Origin: Rufibacter roseolus
GTDB taxonomy: Bacteria; Bacteroidota; Bacteroidia; Cytophagales; Hymenobacteraceae
Reading direction: 5' to 3'
Length of the DNA: 64,000 nt
NCBI RefSeq assembly: GCF_017916365.1
Contig: NZ_JAFMSU010000003.1
Coordinates: 930,001 to 994,000 of the forward strand
In this document: positions 1 to 8,154 of the stretch, piece after piece
How positions within the stretch are numbered: position 1 is the stretch's first letter
Layout: each line of letters begins with the position of its first letter
Made by a program: the position numbers and the translations under genes
The notes under the pieces: generated by a model
What the model saw: only the letters and a program-made list of their open reading frames with translations
Told to the model about the DNA's origin: nothing
The model's database searches: none

Positions 1-1
1 A

Positions 2-652
2 CCAGATGATAAAACGGAATTTCTGTATGCCGCCCTTTTTGGCGGTGCTGGAGCTCTGATGGGTGCAGGTATTTATTATCTCATGAAAGACAAAAGCAAA
101 GGTTTAAAAATCGCCTCAGCAACTGGACTTTTCGCTGTAGGTATACTCGCTCTTTACTGGGCAGTCTCACAACCTACAGATGAGGAAATTCTGAACACAG
201 ATTGGGTTACACAGACCATTGGTGAGGTGCAGTTCGACAGCCCTGAGAAACTCACTTTACGAACTTCGGAAATTCCCGCGTCAGCAAAGTGGTTTTATAA
301 AGAGATGAAGCTCTACTCTGATGGAAAAAATGACAGGCTTACTACCTTCCTAGACTCCAAAATTACAGTTGACACTTTGGCTATTGCGGACGCATACTCC
401 AACGCACTGGAAAGTATGCTCAAGAAACACAGCATTAATCCAGCAAAGCTGAAACTAAAGACATTTTCATCCGACGAGGAAGAAATTTCAGCAATGTTCA
501 CCTTTGATCTGAATGGCGAGACGGTTAACGGCTATGGGCATATGTTCAAAAAAGGGGAAGTACTGGAATCAGTTTGGCTAATGCCTGTAACAAAGGGCTT
601 CTCCAAAGAATACATTGAGGAATTTGAAGCGGGGATAATTCCAAATTATTAA
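2..652 (+). CDS. Hypothetical membrane-anchored protein, 5' end cut by the window
   Basis: The frame is open to the window edge, so the first in-frame ATG (base 59) is probably internal. The upstream residues form a glycine-rich hydrophobic stretch (FLYAALFGGAGALMGAGIYY), a likely membrane segment. A second hydrophobic stretch follows (GLFAVGILALYWAV), then about 150 polar residues with no motif I recognise. The soluble part ends in an acidic C-terminus. I infer a membrane protein with an exposed C-terminal domain; the function is unknown. Confidence 0.6.
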   Translation, partial: PDDKTEFLYAALFGGAGALMGAGIYYLMKDKSKGLKIASATGLFAVGILALYWAVSQPTDEEILNTDWVTQTIGEVQFDSPEKLTLRTSEIPASAKWFYKEMKLYSDGKNDRLTTFLDSKITVDTLAIADAYSNALESMLKKHSINPAKLKLKTFSSDEEEISAMFTFDLNGETVNGYGHMFKKGEVLESVWLMPVTKGFSKEYIEEFEAGIIPNY

Positions 653-765
653 TAGAAAATACTTGTGCTATCAAAGTGCATAAGCCATGCTCCAGTCAAC
701 AGGTTAGCCATTGTTAAAACGGGACTATAACCAAATATCAACACTCAAATCCTACTTCTCTCACC

Positions 766-1281
766 ATGCCTCCCATCCACTTCAACACTCATATTGGTAA
801 ACTAGAGTACCTCATGGGCACCCATTACCTGGAGATTCCGGCGGAGGTGGTGCAGAAACTGGGCGGCAAGTTCAACGTGCGGCTGCTAGTCACGGTGAAC
901 AACGCGCTCACTTACCAGGGCGGCATAGTGGCGCTGGGTCAGGGCCTAGGCTACATCACGCTGACCAAACAGCGCCTGAAACAACTGGGTCTGAAAGAAG
1001 GCAGTCCGGTCACCGTAACTTTAGAAAAAGACGAAAGCCAGTACGGCACGCCCGTGCCGGAGGAACTCACCGAACTCTTCCGGCAGGATGACGAAGGCAA
1101 AGTCCGTTTTGACCAACTAAAACCCGGCATGCAGCGCTACATCATCCAGCACGTAGCGGCGGTGAAAAGCTCCCAACTCCGCATAGACCGGTCCATCCTG
1201 CTTATTGAAAACCTGAAGCACTTAAAACCCGGTAAAGAAACTTTTCGGGAGATTCTGGGACTGGAGAAACGGGAGGCATAA
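766..1281 (+). CDS. YdeI/OmpD-associated (OmdA) family protein with DUF1905-like N-terminus
   Basis: The 171-residue protein has a small beta-rich N-terminal part (about residues 8-85, with EIPAEVVQKLGG and VTVTLEKD) resembling DUF1905. The C-terminal helical part (about 95-165, with LKPGMQRYIIQHV and AAVKSSQLRIDRS) resembles the OmdA/bacteriocin-protection domain. Family members are small cytoplasmic proteins of unclear biochemical role. It starts at an ATG after an AT-rich gap and stands alone. A 7-base tandem repeat array begins five bases after the stop codon. Confidence 0.7.
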   Translation: MPPIHFNTHIGKLEYLMGTHYLEIPAEVVQKLGGKFNVRLLVTVNNALTYQGGIVALGQGLGYITLTKQRLKQLGLKEGSPVTVTLEKDESQYGTPVPEELTELFRQDDEGKVRFDQLKPGMQRYIIQHVAAVKSSQLRIDRSILLIENLKHLKPGKETFREILGLEKREA

Positions 1282-1285
1282 TTGC

Positions 1286-1320
1286 GAGTCCTGAGTTCTG
1301 AGTCTTGAGTTTTGAGTCGA
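1286..1320. repeat. Heptamer array (family D), five units
   Basis: Five consecutive 7-base units: GAGTCCT, GAGTTCT, GAGTCTT, GAGTTTT, GAGTCGA. The array begins just after the preceding stop codon. A closely related array lies near the other end of the window at 63827-63861. Confidence 0.85.
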
Positions 1321-1337
1321 AGTGGAATAGGCAGGTG

Positions 1338-1371
1338 TTTAGGGGCCATTTTCTGAAAACGGGTCTGAAAT
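1338..1371. repeat. Family A palindrome, degenerate copy
   Basis: TTTAGGGGCC, a centre of ATTTTCTGAAAAC, then GGGTCTGAAA. The core TTTTCTGAAAA is perfectly palindromic; the outer arms are decayed. Confidence 0.6.
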
Positions 1372-1444
1372 GCCTGTACCCACCCCTGCCCTTCCCAGGG
1401 GGGATTTTCTTCTAATGTACTACCGCTCAATGTTGGTTAATTTT

Positions 1445-1468
1445 GTAGAGACAAGGCATGCCTTGTCT
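1445..1468. repeat. Family B palindrome AGACAAGGCATGCCTTGTCT
   Basis: Bases 1449-1468 are a perfect 20-base palindrome, preceded by GTAG. Diverged relatives occur at 49912-49936 and 61074-61098. Confidence 0.75.
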
Positions 1469-1508
1469 TTTGCACGCATTTCCTCTTTTCCACCATCTCG
1501 TTCTTTCT

Positions 1509-1539
1509 GCCTGATTTTCCTAAAAACAGGCCCAAAACG
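1509..1539. repeat. Family A palindrome, left-truncated copy
   Basis: GCCTGATTTTCCTAAAAACAG followed by GCCCAAAACG. The inner arms CTGATTTT/AAAAACAG are present; the outer left arm is not recognisable. It lies upstream of the -7 element of the next gene, so it is not in that transcript. Confidence 0.6.
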
Positions 1540-1576
1540 ATTCAGAAAACTTTCCTCCTTTCCCCGCTGCCTGCCG

Positions 1577-1584
1577 TACCTTTG
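1577..1584 (+). promoter_or_regulatory. Candidate Bacteroidota -7 element TACCTTTG
   Basis: Exact match to TAnnTTTG, 29 bases before the HAD-hydrolase ATG. No clear TTG lies at the expected -33 distance. Confidence 0.45.
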
Positions 1585-1613
1585 GAGGAACAAACAACCG
1601 CATTCCTTACCGC

Positions 1614-2444
1614 ATGAACATCCGCGCCATTTGCTCCGATATTGACGGAACGCTGCTTAACAGTGACCGGGAGCTTTCCCAAAGAACCATTGACACCATT
1701 CAACGCTTAGATAAAAACCTGCCCTTTATCATGGCCTCGGCTAGAATGCCCAGCGCTGTGCGCCATCTGCAGGAACAACTGGGCATTCTGCACCACCCTA
1801 TGATCTGCTTCAACGGCGGTTACGTGCTGCTCTACGATGACTCCACCCAGGAGCCCCGCGTGCTGGACACCGTGCAGATTCCGGCCTCGGTGTGCCTGGA
1901 GATTGCCCAGTTGGCCCAGGGCACCAGCATCAACGTGAGTCTATACCAGAACGATGACTGGCACGCGCCGCAGGATGACCAGTGGACCCAGCGCGAGATC
2001 AAGCACACCAAAGTGACGCCTACCATCTCCTCTACCCAGGAAGTTTTGCAAACCTGGCAAGCCGAGTCTACCGGGGCGCACAAGGTCATGTGCATGGGCG
2101 CCGCCGAGGAAATCCAAACGCTCTGGGAAGCACTGAACCCCAAGTTCGGGGAGCAGTTGCACATCTACCGCTCCAACGACCGCTACCTGGAAATCGCCCC
2201 GAAGACTATTTCTAAGGCCACCGCTTTGGAGCTGCTTTTGAAAAAACACTATGATTTCGGGCTGGAGTCGGTCATGGCGTTCGGGGACAATTACAACGAT
2301 GTGGAGATGTTGGGTGCTGTGGGACTGGGCATCGCCGTAGGGAACGCCCGCCCAGAGGCCAAAGCCGCCGCCAAGGAAGTCACCGCCCCCAGCATTGAAG
2401 ACGGCGTGGCCCTGGCCATAGAAAAGCATCTGCTGCAGGCGTAG
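1614..2444 (+). CDS. Cof-type HAD-IIB family hydrolase
   Basis: This 276-residue cytoplasmic protein has the HAD motif I near the start (SDIDGTLLN, with the nucleophile and acid/base aspartates), a motif II Ser in FIMASAR, and motif IV near the C-terminus (FGDNYNDVEML). The lysine before it lies in TISKATAL. A cap domain of about 110 residues between them fits type IIB (Cof). Family members dephosphorylate sugar phosphates, nucleotides or pyridoxal phosphate; the substrate here is unknown. A TACCTTTG -7 element lies 29 bases before the start. The pirin gene follows after 81 bases on the same strand and could be co-transcribed. Confidence 0.88.
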   Translation: MNIRAICSDIDGTLLNSDRELSQRTIDTIQRLDKNLPFIMASARMPSAVRHLQEQLGILHHPMICFNGGYVLLYDDSTQEPRVLDTVQIPASVCLEIAQLAQGTSINVSLYQNDDWHAPQDDQWTQREIKHTKVTPTISSTQEVLQTWQAESTGAHKVMCMGAAEEIQTLWEALNPKFGEQLHIYRSNDRYLEIAPKTISKATALELLLKKHYDFGLESVMAFGDNYNDVEMLGAVGLGIAVGNARPEAKAAAKEVTAPSIEDGVALAIEKHLLQA

Positions 2445-2525
2445 GCTGCTTTCCCGCAGGTAAGCGGCAATCCGGGCCTTATCCCAAGCGGTTTGCGTAT
2501 ATAGCAGGAAATTGAAGGAACCCAC

Positions 2526-3380
2526 ATGAGAAGCATCAAGAGAATCCATAAAGCCGAGTACTCGCCCATCGCGGATCTGGTCACGTACTCGCCCCTGCCC
2601 TCGCGCAGCGTGCAGCAGATAGATCCGTTTTTGTTCCTGAACCACCACGGGCACCAGGTCTACAAGCCCAATAACCGCGGATTGCCCTTTGGGCCGCACC
2701 CGCACCGGGGCATGGAAACCGTGACGTTCATCCTGGAGGGCGATATCATGCACAAAGACTCAGGCGGGCATGAGAGCGTGATCACCGCGGGTGGCGTGCA
2801 GTGGATGACCGCCGGCAAGGGCCTCATCCACGCCGAGGTCTCTTCCTCAGATTTCAAGAAAACGGGCGGCCCTTTGGAGATCCTGCAGCTGTGGGTGAAC
2901 CTGCCGGCCAGGTTCAAGATGACCGAGCCCCGCTACGAAGGTCTGCAGCAGGAGAGCATTCCCTCCTTCACCCTGGACGAAGGCAAAGTAACCGTGAACC
3001 TGGTCTCCGGCATCTGGGACGGGCATAAAGGCGCTTTTGAAACCTTGTCAGACATCGTACTGAGCACCGTGTACTTCCAGCCGGGCGGAAAACTGAGCCT
3101 GCAGGTACCCGCCGAGCGGAACATCTTCTTCTACATCATCAAAGGAACCCTCACCGTGAATGGCCAAGAAGTACCGTTCAGAAACCTGGTAGAATTCAAC
3201 AACGATGCTCCGGAGCTGACCATTGAAGCCACGGAGGACAGCATTTTGCTCTTCGGGCACGCCGTGCCATTCAATGAACCGGTGGTGGCGCAGGGTCCCT
3301 TCGTGATGAACACCCAAGCCGAGATCCACCAAGCGTACGCCGATTACCAGGCAGGCAAATTCGGTTCCTGGAACCATTAA
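2526..3380 (+). CDS. Pirin family protein
   Basis: This 284-residue bicupin protein carries the pirin metal-site signature PHPHRGMETVTFILEG in its N-terminal cupin, followed by HKDSGGHESVITAGGVQWMTAGKGLIHAE. The C-terminal cupin (about 170-270) is more diverged. Bacterial pirins bind Fe(II); some show quercetinase activity or modulate metabolic enzymes. The length is typical. The gene ends just before a perfect 25-base-pair hairpin that separates it from the convergent bestrophin gene. Confidence 0.92.
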   Translation: MRSIKRIHKAEYSPIADLVTYSPLPSRSVQQIDPFLFLNHHGHQVYKPNNRGLPFGPHPHRGMETVTFILEGDIMHKDSGGHESVITAGGVQWMTAGKGLIHAEVSSSDFKKTGGPLEILQLWVNLPARFKMTEPRYEGLQQESIPSFTLDEGKVTVNLVSGIWDGHKGAFETLSDIVLSTVYFQPGGKLSLQVPAERNIFFYIIKGTLTVNGQEVPFRNLVEFNNDAPELTIEATEDSILLFGHAVPFNEPVVAQGPFVMNTQAEIHQAYADYQAGKFGSWNH

Positions 3381-3396
3381 TTGCTCTATCAGATGC

Positions 3397-3450
3397 AAAT
3401 CCCCCGCTTCAGGCCTGTTTTCTCTAAAACAGGCCTGAAGCGGGGGATTT
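3397..3450. terminator. Perfect 25-base-pair hairpin: family A copy acting as a bidirectional terminator
   Basis: Arms 3397-3421 and 3426-3450 are exact reverse complements around the loop CTCT. The inner half is the family A sequence TTCAGGCCTGTTTT; the outer part is AAATCCCCCGC. It lies between the stops of two convergent genes, with T-rich sequence on the plus side. Confidence 0.85.
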
Positions 3451-3476
3451 CGTTTTTGGCAATGACTAATCGGATG

Positions 3477-4421
3477 TCAATCCAGGATAAATTTCTTTTT
3501 AGGCTTCAGGGCCTTGGGTATTTCCTGGCCTGCCATCTCCAAGAGCGAGGCCTCAATGGTCTGGCTGATGGTGTTCAAAGCTAAGTCATTGGGCTCGGTG
3601 CCGAAGGGTTCTTCAATCTCGGTCACAATAGATTCCAGGGCCATGAAGGTGTAGCCCACAAACACCACCATGAGCGGCGTCATCCACCCGATGCTGTCTA
3701 CCAGCCCAAACGGCAGCAGGAAACAGTACAGGTACACGGTGCGGTGCAGCAGCACGCTGTAGGTGTACGGAATGGGCGTGCTGGCAATCCGCTCGCAACC
3801 GCCCACAATGTTGGAAAGCTGGTTTAGGTTATGGTCAATGGCTGCCTGCGTGATGGAATCTATGCGCCCCGCCTCTTTCCCGGCCTGCACCCACTGTCCC
3901 ATTTCCCTCAGGAGTAAAATAGGTTTGAAACGGGCTTTCGCCAGTCTCAGTACTAACTCTTGCGGGAGCAGCCGCTGAAAATCTTCAGTAGGATCTGTCC
4001 TGCGCAGCTGGTGTTTGAGCGCGTAGGTAAAGGCGATGAGCAGGCGCACAAAGGAAAGCACCTCGGGCGAATCTGCCGGGAGGCCGGTCATGGTGAGGGC
4101 CTGGCGGGTGAGTGAGCGGGTATCAATAAGCAAGGCACCCCAGAGCTTGCGGCCTTCCCAGAAACGCTCGTAGCTGGCGTTGTTCCGGAAGCCCAGGAAA
4201 ATGGCCAGTGCCACCCCCAGCAAAGTAAACGCCGCCGGGTTCAGCGGGATTTTGTACTCAAACAGTCGTCCCTGCACAAACACCACCGCCACCGAGATGA
4301 GCAGCAGCAAGCCCAACCTGGGAAGAATGGCCGGCAACACAGAGCCCTTCCAGACGAAGAGCATCTTAAACCAATTTTCTCTTTCTCTTACAATCATAAT
4401 GCAATGCCCGCGCAGCCTCAT
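3477..4421 (-). CDS. Bestrophin family (UPF0187) ion channel
   Basis: This 314-residue membrane protein matches bacterial bestrophins: an early WKGSVLPAILPRLGLLLLIS segment, then the signature region FTLLGVALAIFLGFRNNASYERFWEGRKLWG. Later comes PYTYSVLLHRTVYLYCFLLPFGLVDSIGWMTPL, the pore-forming helix region. Characterised bacterial homologues are pentameric channels. The C-terminal FGTEPNDLALNTI motif is also typical. An alternative start is Met9 (base 4397). The -7 element at 4447-4454 allows either start. Confidence 0.9.
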   Translation of the reverse strand: MRLRGHCIMIVRERENWFKMLFVWKGSVLPAILPRLGLLLLISVAVVFVQGRLFEYKIPLNPAAFTLLGVALAIFLGFRNNASYERFWEGRKLWGALLIDTRSLTRQALTMTGLPADSPEVLSFVRLLIAFTYALKHQLRRTDPTEDFQRLLPQELVLRLAKARFKPILLLREMGQWVQAGKEAGRIDSITQAAIDHNLNQLSNIVGGCERIASTPIPYTYSVLLHRTVYLYCFLLPFGLVDSIGWMTPLMVVFVGYTFMALESIVTEIEEPFGTEPNDLALNTISQTIEASLLEMAGQEIPKALKPKKKFILD

Positions 4422-4446
4422 CTATTCCGGCTTGCTTAAGGGCACG

Positions 4447-4454
4447 CAAAGGTA
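4447..4454 (-). promoter_or_regulatory. Candidate -7 element TACCTTTG for the bestrophin gene
   Basis: Exact TAnnTTTG match on the minus strand, about 26 bases before the ATG. A TTTG lies upstream but only 13 bases away, closer than usual. Confidence 0.45.
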
Positions 4455-4852
4455 CAGCCTCGGGTTACAAATCTCACCTATCGGCGCTGATACCAGGGGA
4501 TTCTCTGGTTAGGTTGGGCAATATGATATTTAAAAGTATTGCCGTTTCAAGCCTATTTAGGTCAAAGAAGGCTTGAAACGCAGGAGGTTTGTAGACATTA
4601 CATCAGCTTTGCGGCAGACCTACTACTGTTTGCCCACCAGATCCTTTCAGGATGACAAAGAGAGAATAGATAAGGATGGCAAAGTGGGAATGATGGTTTG
4701 ATGCAGGAGGCCCAATCACTTTGTTGATAATAAAACCATTCCTATAAACTTGAAGCACCAAAAGCTTTACGGAAATGTAAAATCTCCCAAGAGGACAAAC
4801 TCGGCCTTCAAAGGATTTCCGTTTCAAGCATGATTCCCAAAAAACTACCCAA
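4455..4852. other. Intergenic stretch without a credible gene
   Basis: It holds one family A palindrome and the terminator of the downstream minus-strand gene. A 74-codon open frame at 4603-4827 (minus) has no recognisable features. Confidence 0.6.
4543..4580. repeat. Family A palindrome with perfect 12-base arms
   Basis: CGTTTCAAGCCT and AGGCTTGAAACG are exact reverse complements around a 14-base centre. The arm bases differ from the idealised TTTTAGGCC at several paired positions, so both arms have changed together. Confidence 0.85.
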
Positions 4853-4897
4853 AAACGGCCGGGCCCGATGTAAGTGCTACATCGGGCCCGGCCGTTT
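4853..4897 (-). terminator. Strong intrinsic terminator, 20-base-pair perfect stem
   Basis: AAACGGCCGGGCCCGATGTA (4853-4872) pairs perfectly with 4878-4897 around a 5-base loop. On the minus strand it is followed by T-runs. It lies just after the stop of the secreted coiled-coil gene. Confidence 0.9.
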
Positions 4898-4914
4898 GCT
4901 TTATTATGTTTTGG

Positions 4915-5679
4915 TTAGTCAATCTTGTCCAGCTTGGCTTTGACAATTTCCACGGCGTGGCGCATGTTCTCCAGCTCCTTTTTGTTTGTTTCCTGCTGTT
5001 TCAGGTTTTGCTGCACGTCTTTGTTCAGTTGCTCCAGTTCCTTGGCATTGGCGGCCAGGGCGGCTTCCAATTCCAGTTTGCGCTGCTGGTTTCTGGTGAT
5101 TTTGGTTTGGATCTCGTTGGCCTCATTCACCACCAAATCGGCTTTGGCCTGGGTATTGGTCACTACCTTCTCAGCGTCCAGAACCTGCGCCTGAATGTCC
5201 TGTCTGTAGAGGTTACGCGCGAATTGCTGCAACATGGCGGCGCCGTTGGCCCACTCACGCGGTGTTTCTTTTTTACCTAGGTAGGCGTTGCCCATGTCCA
5301 GCGACCACCACAGCAGGGTGCCCTTCTCATTGGCTTCCACTTTGGAGAAAATGCGCAGCGGGTTGCGGCTGATGGAGTCTAGCTGGGCTTTTTCCACGGC
5401 ATAGATTCCTTTGCCGGCCTGCGCTTTGGCCGTGGGCAGAATAGAAGGCCCTTTCACCACCCCTCCGGATTTTTCCTTTAAAAAAGTAGCCCAGGCTTTC
5501 TCCACCACTTTGCTGTCCAGTTGGATCATGATACGCTGCCCTTTCCGGCTGATGCCGTTCACCTCCACCTCGGTTTCCTCTACCGCTGAGCGCTGCGCCC
5601 AGGCCGCGGTGGCCATTCCCCAAAATAAGAGCAATAACACAACTGTTAATTCCCGCGTACGTTTGCCTTCCATGTTCAT
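4915..5679 (-). CDS. Secreted coiled-coil protein of unknown function
   Basis: This 254-residue protein has a signal peptide (LTVVLLLLFWGMATAAWAQ). A globular part of about 140 residues follows, with WATFLKEKSGG and LLWWSLDMGNAYLGKKETP. The last 90 residues, rich in Ala, Glu, Lys and Gln (LELEAALAANAKELEQLNKD), form a clear coiled coil. Met1 or Met3 may be the start; a -7 element at 5700-5707 suits both. I infer a periplasmic or outer-membrane-facing protein; I do not recognise the family. Confidence 0.75.
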   Translation of the reverse strand: MNMEGKRTRELTVVLLLLFWGMATAAWAQRSAVEETEVEVNGISRKGQRIMIQLDSKVVEKAWATFLKEKSGGVVKGPSILPTAKAQAGKGIYAVEKAQLDSISRNPLRIFSKVEANEKGTLLWWSLDMGNAYLGKKETPREWANGAAMLQQFARNLYRQDIQAQVLDAEKVVTNTQAKADLVVNEANEIQTKITRNQQRKLELEAALAANAKELEQLNKDVQQNLKQQETNKKELENMRHAVEIVKAKLDKID

Positions 5680-5699
5680 TATCTGCTTTAAATCGGCCG

Positions 5700-5707
5700 C
5701 AAAATTA
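5700..5707 (-). promoter_or_regulatory. Candidate -7 element TAATTTTG
   Basis: Matches TAnnTTTG 20-25 bases before the secreted coiled-coil gene on the minus strand. Confidence 0.4.
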
Positions 5708-5746
5708 ATCCATTTATCCGCATTAGTCCTTAAGCCTTAGCAAATT

Positions 5747-5763
5747 TATACGGTGCACGTATA
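5747..5763. promoter_or_regulatory. Palindrome TATACG-GTGCA-CGTATA in a divergent intergenic region
   Basis: Six-base perfect arms around GTGCA lie between the divergent coiled-coil and QueD-like genes. It could be an operator; no regulator is known. Confidence 0.3.
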
Positions 5764-5816
5764 GTAGAAAAACCCCGAAGGAAAACTAAATTGCCTCTAC
5801 TCCTGTTTCCAGCCTT

Positions 5817-6224
5817 ATGAATGTGACCGTCTGCCGAAAAGAGAATTTCAATGCTGCCCACCGGCTCCATAACCCAAATTGGTCCGATGAGCAGAACAAA
5901 ACCGTCTTCGGGCTATGCAACAACCCTAATTACCATGGCCATAACTATGACCTCATAGTAAAGCTTACCGGCCCGGTAGACCAGGACACAGGCTATGTCT
6001 ATGACATGAAAAAGCTGAGTCTTCTCATAAAAGCAGAAATTTTAAATAAATTTGACCACAAAAACCTGAATCTGGACACCGAGGAGTTTCAACACCTGAA
6101 TCCCACCGCCGAGAATATCGCCGTAGTCATCTGGCAGCGTCTTCGCCCCCACCTCCCGGAAAACTATGCGTTGTCCATCACTTTATTTGAAACTGAAAGA
6201 AACTTTGTTGAATACCATGGATAA
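5817..6224 (+). CDS. 6-carboxytetrahydropterin synthase / 6-pyruvoyltetrahydropterin synthase family
   Basis: This 135-residue T-fold enzyme has the zinc-binding histidines in FNAAHRL and YHGHNY, the catalytic cysteine in GLCNNPNYHGHNY, and a conserved FDHKNLN segment. The family converts dihydroneopterin triphosphate to 6-carboxy- or 6-pyruvoyl-tetrahydropterin, for queuosine or a biopterin-like cofactor. The stop overlaps the start of folE by 8 bases, so the two consecutive pterin steps are translationally coupled. No other queuosine genes are visible here, so the product is uncertain. Confidence 0.92.
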   Translation: MNVTVCRKENFNAAHRLHNPNWSDEQNKTVFGLCNNPNYHGHNYDLIVKLTGPVDQDTGYVYDMKKLSLLIKAEILNKFDHKNLNLDTEEFQHLNPTAENIAVVIWQRLRPHLPENYALSITLFETERNFVEYHG

Positions 6225-6882
6225 AAGGGACTGGAACGAGGAAGATCCCGAGGAGGAGCATTTTGCCGGTTCTTTAGACACGCCGCTGCGCCCAGATGCG
6301 TTTGACCTCACCGATGAACAGAAAATAGACGGCATTGCCCACCACTTTAGGGAAATTATGACCCTCTTGGGCCTGGACCTGCAAGACGACAGCCTCAAAG
6401 GCACACCGCGCCGGGTAGCCAAGATGTACGTGAAGGAGATCTTTGACGGCCTTAACCCCGAGAATCGGCCCGCGGCCCGCCTGTTTGAGAACAAGTACGG
6501 CTACCGCCAGATGCTGGTAGAGCGCGACATTACCCTTTACTCCAGCTGTGAACACCACTTTGTGCCCATCATTGGCAAAGCCCACGTGGCCTACATCCCC
6601 AATGAGCACGTGATTGGCTTGTCTAAACTCAACCGCATTGTGCAGTACTATGGCCGCCGGCCGCAGGTGCAGGAGCGCCTTACCCGCCAGATTGCCCAGG
6701 AACTGCGCGATGTGCTCAAGTCTGAGAACGTGGCCGTACTCATTGAGGCCGATCACCTTTGCGTGATGAGCCGCGGCGTGAATGACGTGAGCAGTAGCAC
6801 CATCACCTCTGAGTATTCTGGTTTGTTTGAGCAGGATGTCTACCGGCTGGAGTTTCTGCAGGCCATCCGCAGCCAGAAATAG
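6217..6882 (+). CDS. folE: GTP cyclohydrolase I (type IA)
   Basis: This 221-residue enzyme makes 7,8-dihydroneopterin triphosphate from GTP, the first step to folate and pterins. It has the zinc motif SSCEHHFVPIIGKAHVAYIP, the motif GLSKLNRIVQYYGRRPQVQERLT, and the third zinc cysteine in HLCVMSRGV. The ATG at 6217 was chosen over the upstream in-frame ATG (6166) because it gives the usual N-terminus and a short overlap with the preceding gene. The C-terminus EFLQAIRSQK is typical. Confidence 0.96.
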   Translation: MDKRDWNEEDPEEEHFAGSLDTPLRPDAFDLTDEQKIDGIAHHFREIMTLLGLDLQDDSLKGTPRRVAKMYVKEIFDGLNPENRPAARLFENKYGYRQMLVERDITLYSSCEHHFVPIIGKAHVAYIPNEHVIGLSKLNRIVQYYGRRPQVQERLTRQIAQELRDVLKSENVAVLIEADHLCVMSRGVNDVSSSTITSEYSGLFEQDVYRLEFLQAIRSQK

Positions 6883-7024
6883 CGGTCTGCAGAAGAAAGG
6901 AAAGATGAATTTTTCAGGCCTGCGCTTTGTTTCCAAGTGACTATTCTTGTATTAGTATGAGCCCTACCTATTTAGGCAATTTACCGTATAAGTTGGTCTG
7001 GGCGTAGACCGTAGATATCGCAAC

Positions 7025-7939
7025 ATGTCAGATAAGATATTGATTGCCGGGGGCACCGGTTTATTGGGAACACGGCTGTCAGAAATGTTGATTGACAGCG
7101 GTTATGAAGTGGCTCACCTTAGCCGCACCCCAAATAAATATGCCCGCTACAAGACCTTTAAGTGGGATGTGCAGAAAGGCTATATTGATGAGAACGCCAT
7201 CCGGTACGCTGACTACGTAATCAACCTGGCCGGTACCAGCGTTTCTGGGGAGAAATGGACAATGGCCCGCAAAAAGGAAATCCTCAACAGCCGCATCCAA
7301 TCCACTAATCTGCTCTGCCAGTACCTGGAAAAAACCCAGCACCACGTAAAAGGGTATCTGGGCTCCTCGGCGGTAGGGATTTACGGTGACTCCGGTGACC
7401 GTTTGATGATGGAGGAAAGCAGCTATGGATCAGACTTCCTGGCCGAGGTTTGCAAACAGTGGGAGCACGCTTCCTGGCAAGTCCATAACCTGGGCATCAG
7501 GACGGTTATCTTCCGGATTGGGATTGTGCTCAGCAACAAGGGCGGGGCGCTCCCGCAGATAGCCAAACCCGTGAAGATGCTGGCTGGCGCCCCGCTGGGC
7601 TCTGGTAAGCAGTACATGTCCTGGATCCATATTGATGACCTGTGCCGCCTGTGCATCAAAGCCATTGAAGACCGCCAGATGGAAGGGGTTTACAATGCTG
7701 TGGCGCCCAACCCTGCTACCAACGAGCAGTTAACCCGTAACCTGGCCAAGGTTATGCATAAGCCCATGGTGTTCCCCAACGTACCGGCCTTCGGGCTGAA
7801 ACTTATGCTGGGCGAGATGAGCGAGATTGTCTTGAACAGTTCCCGCGTGAGCGCCACCAAGGTGCTTCAGACAGGCTTCACCTTTGAGTACAACAACATT
7901 CAGGAAGCCCTTGAATCGCTTTATGACAAGCACAGTTAA
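7025..7939 (+). CDS. TIGR01777 family NAD(P)-dependent epimerase/oxidoreductase (SulA/YfcH-like)
   Basis: This 304-residue Rossmann protein opens with the cofactor motif GGTGLLGTRL and has YVINLAGTSVSGEKWTMARKKEILNSR, highly typical of TIGR01777. The pattern SSAVGIYGD holds the extended-SDR tyrosine, and ..WIHIDDLCRLC follows later. Homologues are nucleotide-sugar-epimerase-like proteins with poorly defined substrates. The gene stands alone, with a strong terminator 15 bases after the stop. Confidence 0.93.
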   Translation: MSDKILIAGGTGLLGTRLSEMLIDSGYEVAHLSRTPNKYARYKTFKWDVQKGYIDENAIRYADYVINLAGTSVSGEKWTMARKKEILNSRIQSTNLLCQYLEKTQHHVKGYLGSSAVGIYGDSGDRLMMEESSYGSDFLAEVCKQWEHASWQVHNLGIRTVIFRIGIVLSNKGGALPQIAKPVKMLAGAPLGSGKQYMSWIHIDDLCRLCIKAIEDRQMEGVYNAVAPNPATNEQLTRNLAKVMHKPMVFPNVPAFGLKLMLGEMSEIVLNSSRVSATKVLQTGFTFEYNNIQEALESLYDKHS

Positions 7940-7954
7940 GTAGCAGATAACTCA

Positions 7955-8000
7955 AAAAAGAAATCCCTCAATGGTGCAAACCGTTGAGGGATTTCTTTTT
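7955..8000 (+). terminator. Intrinsic terminator, 17-base-pair perfect stem
   Basis: AAAAAGAAATCCCTCAA (7955-7971) and TTGAGGGATTTCTTTTT (7984-8000) flank a 12-base loop. A and T runs on both sides allow action in both directions. Confidence 0.9.
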
Positions 8001-8096
8001 GTAGCCTTACCTGAAGAATTCCTTCCATCCTTCACAAACACGGAGGTTTCTGTTTCATCTCAACTCCTGACGTTTAGCTGTTTAGAAGCCAAAAAA

Positions 8097-8136
8097 GAGA
8101 AAGTCCCCTGAAAACGGATTCTCAGGGGACTTTCTC
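8097..8136 (-). terminator. Intrinsic terminator, 15-base-pair perfect stem
   Basis: GAGAAAGTCCCCTGA pairs with TCAGGGGACTTTCTC around a 10-base loop. Six T follow on the minus strand. It ends the T9SS glycosidase-like gene. Confidence 0.88.
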
Positions 8137-8154
8137 GCTTTACAACCGCTCAGG

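Noticed and set aside
1941-2753. 270-codon minus-strand frame across the HAD and pirin genes
   Set aside because: It overlaps two well-supported genes and encodes a low-complexity Val/Gln/Gly-rich sequence without motifs.
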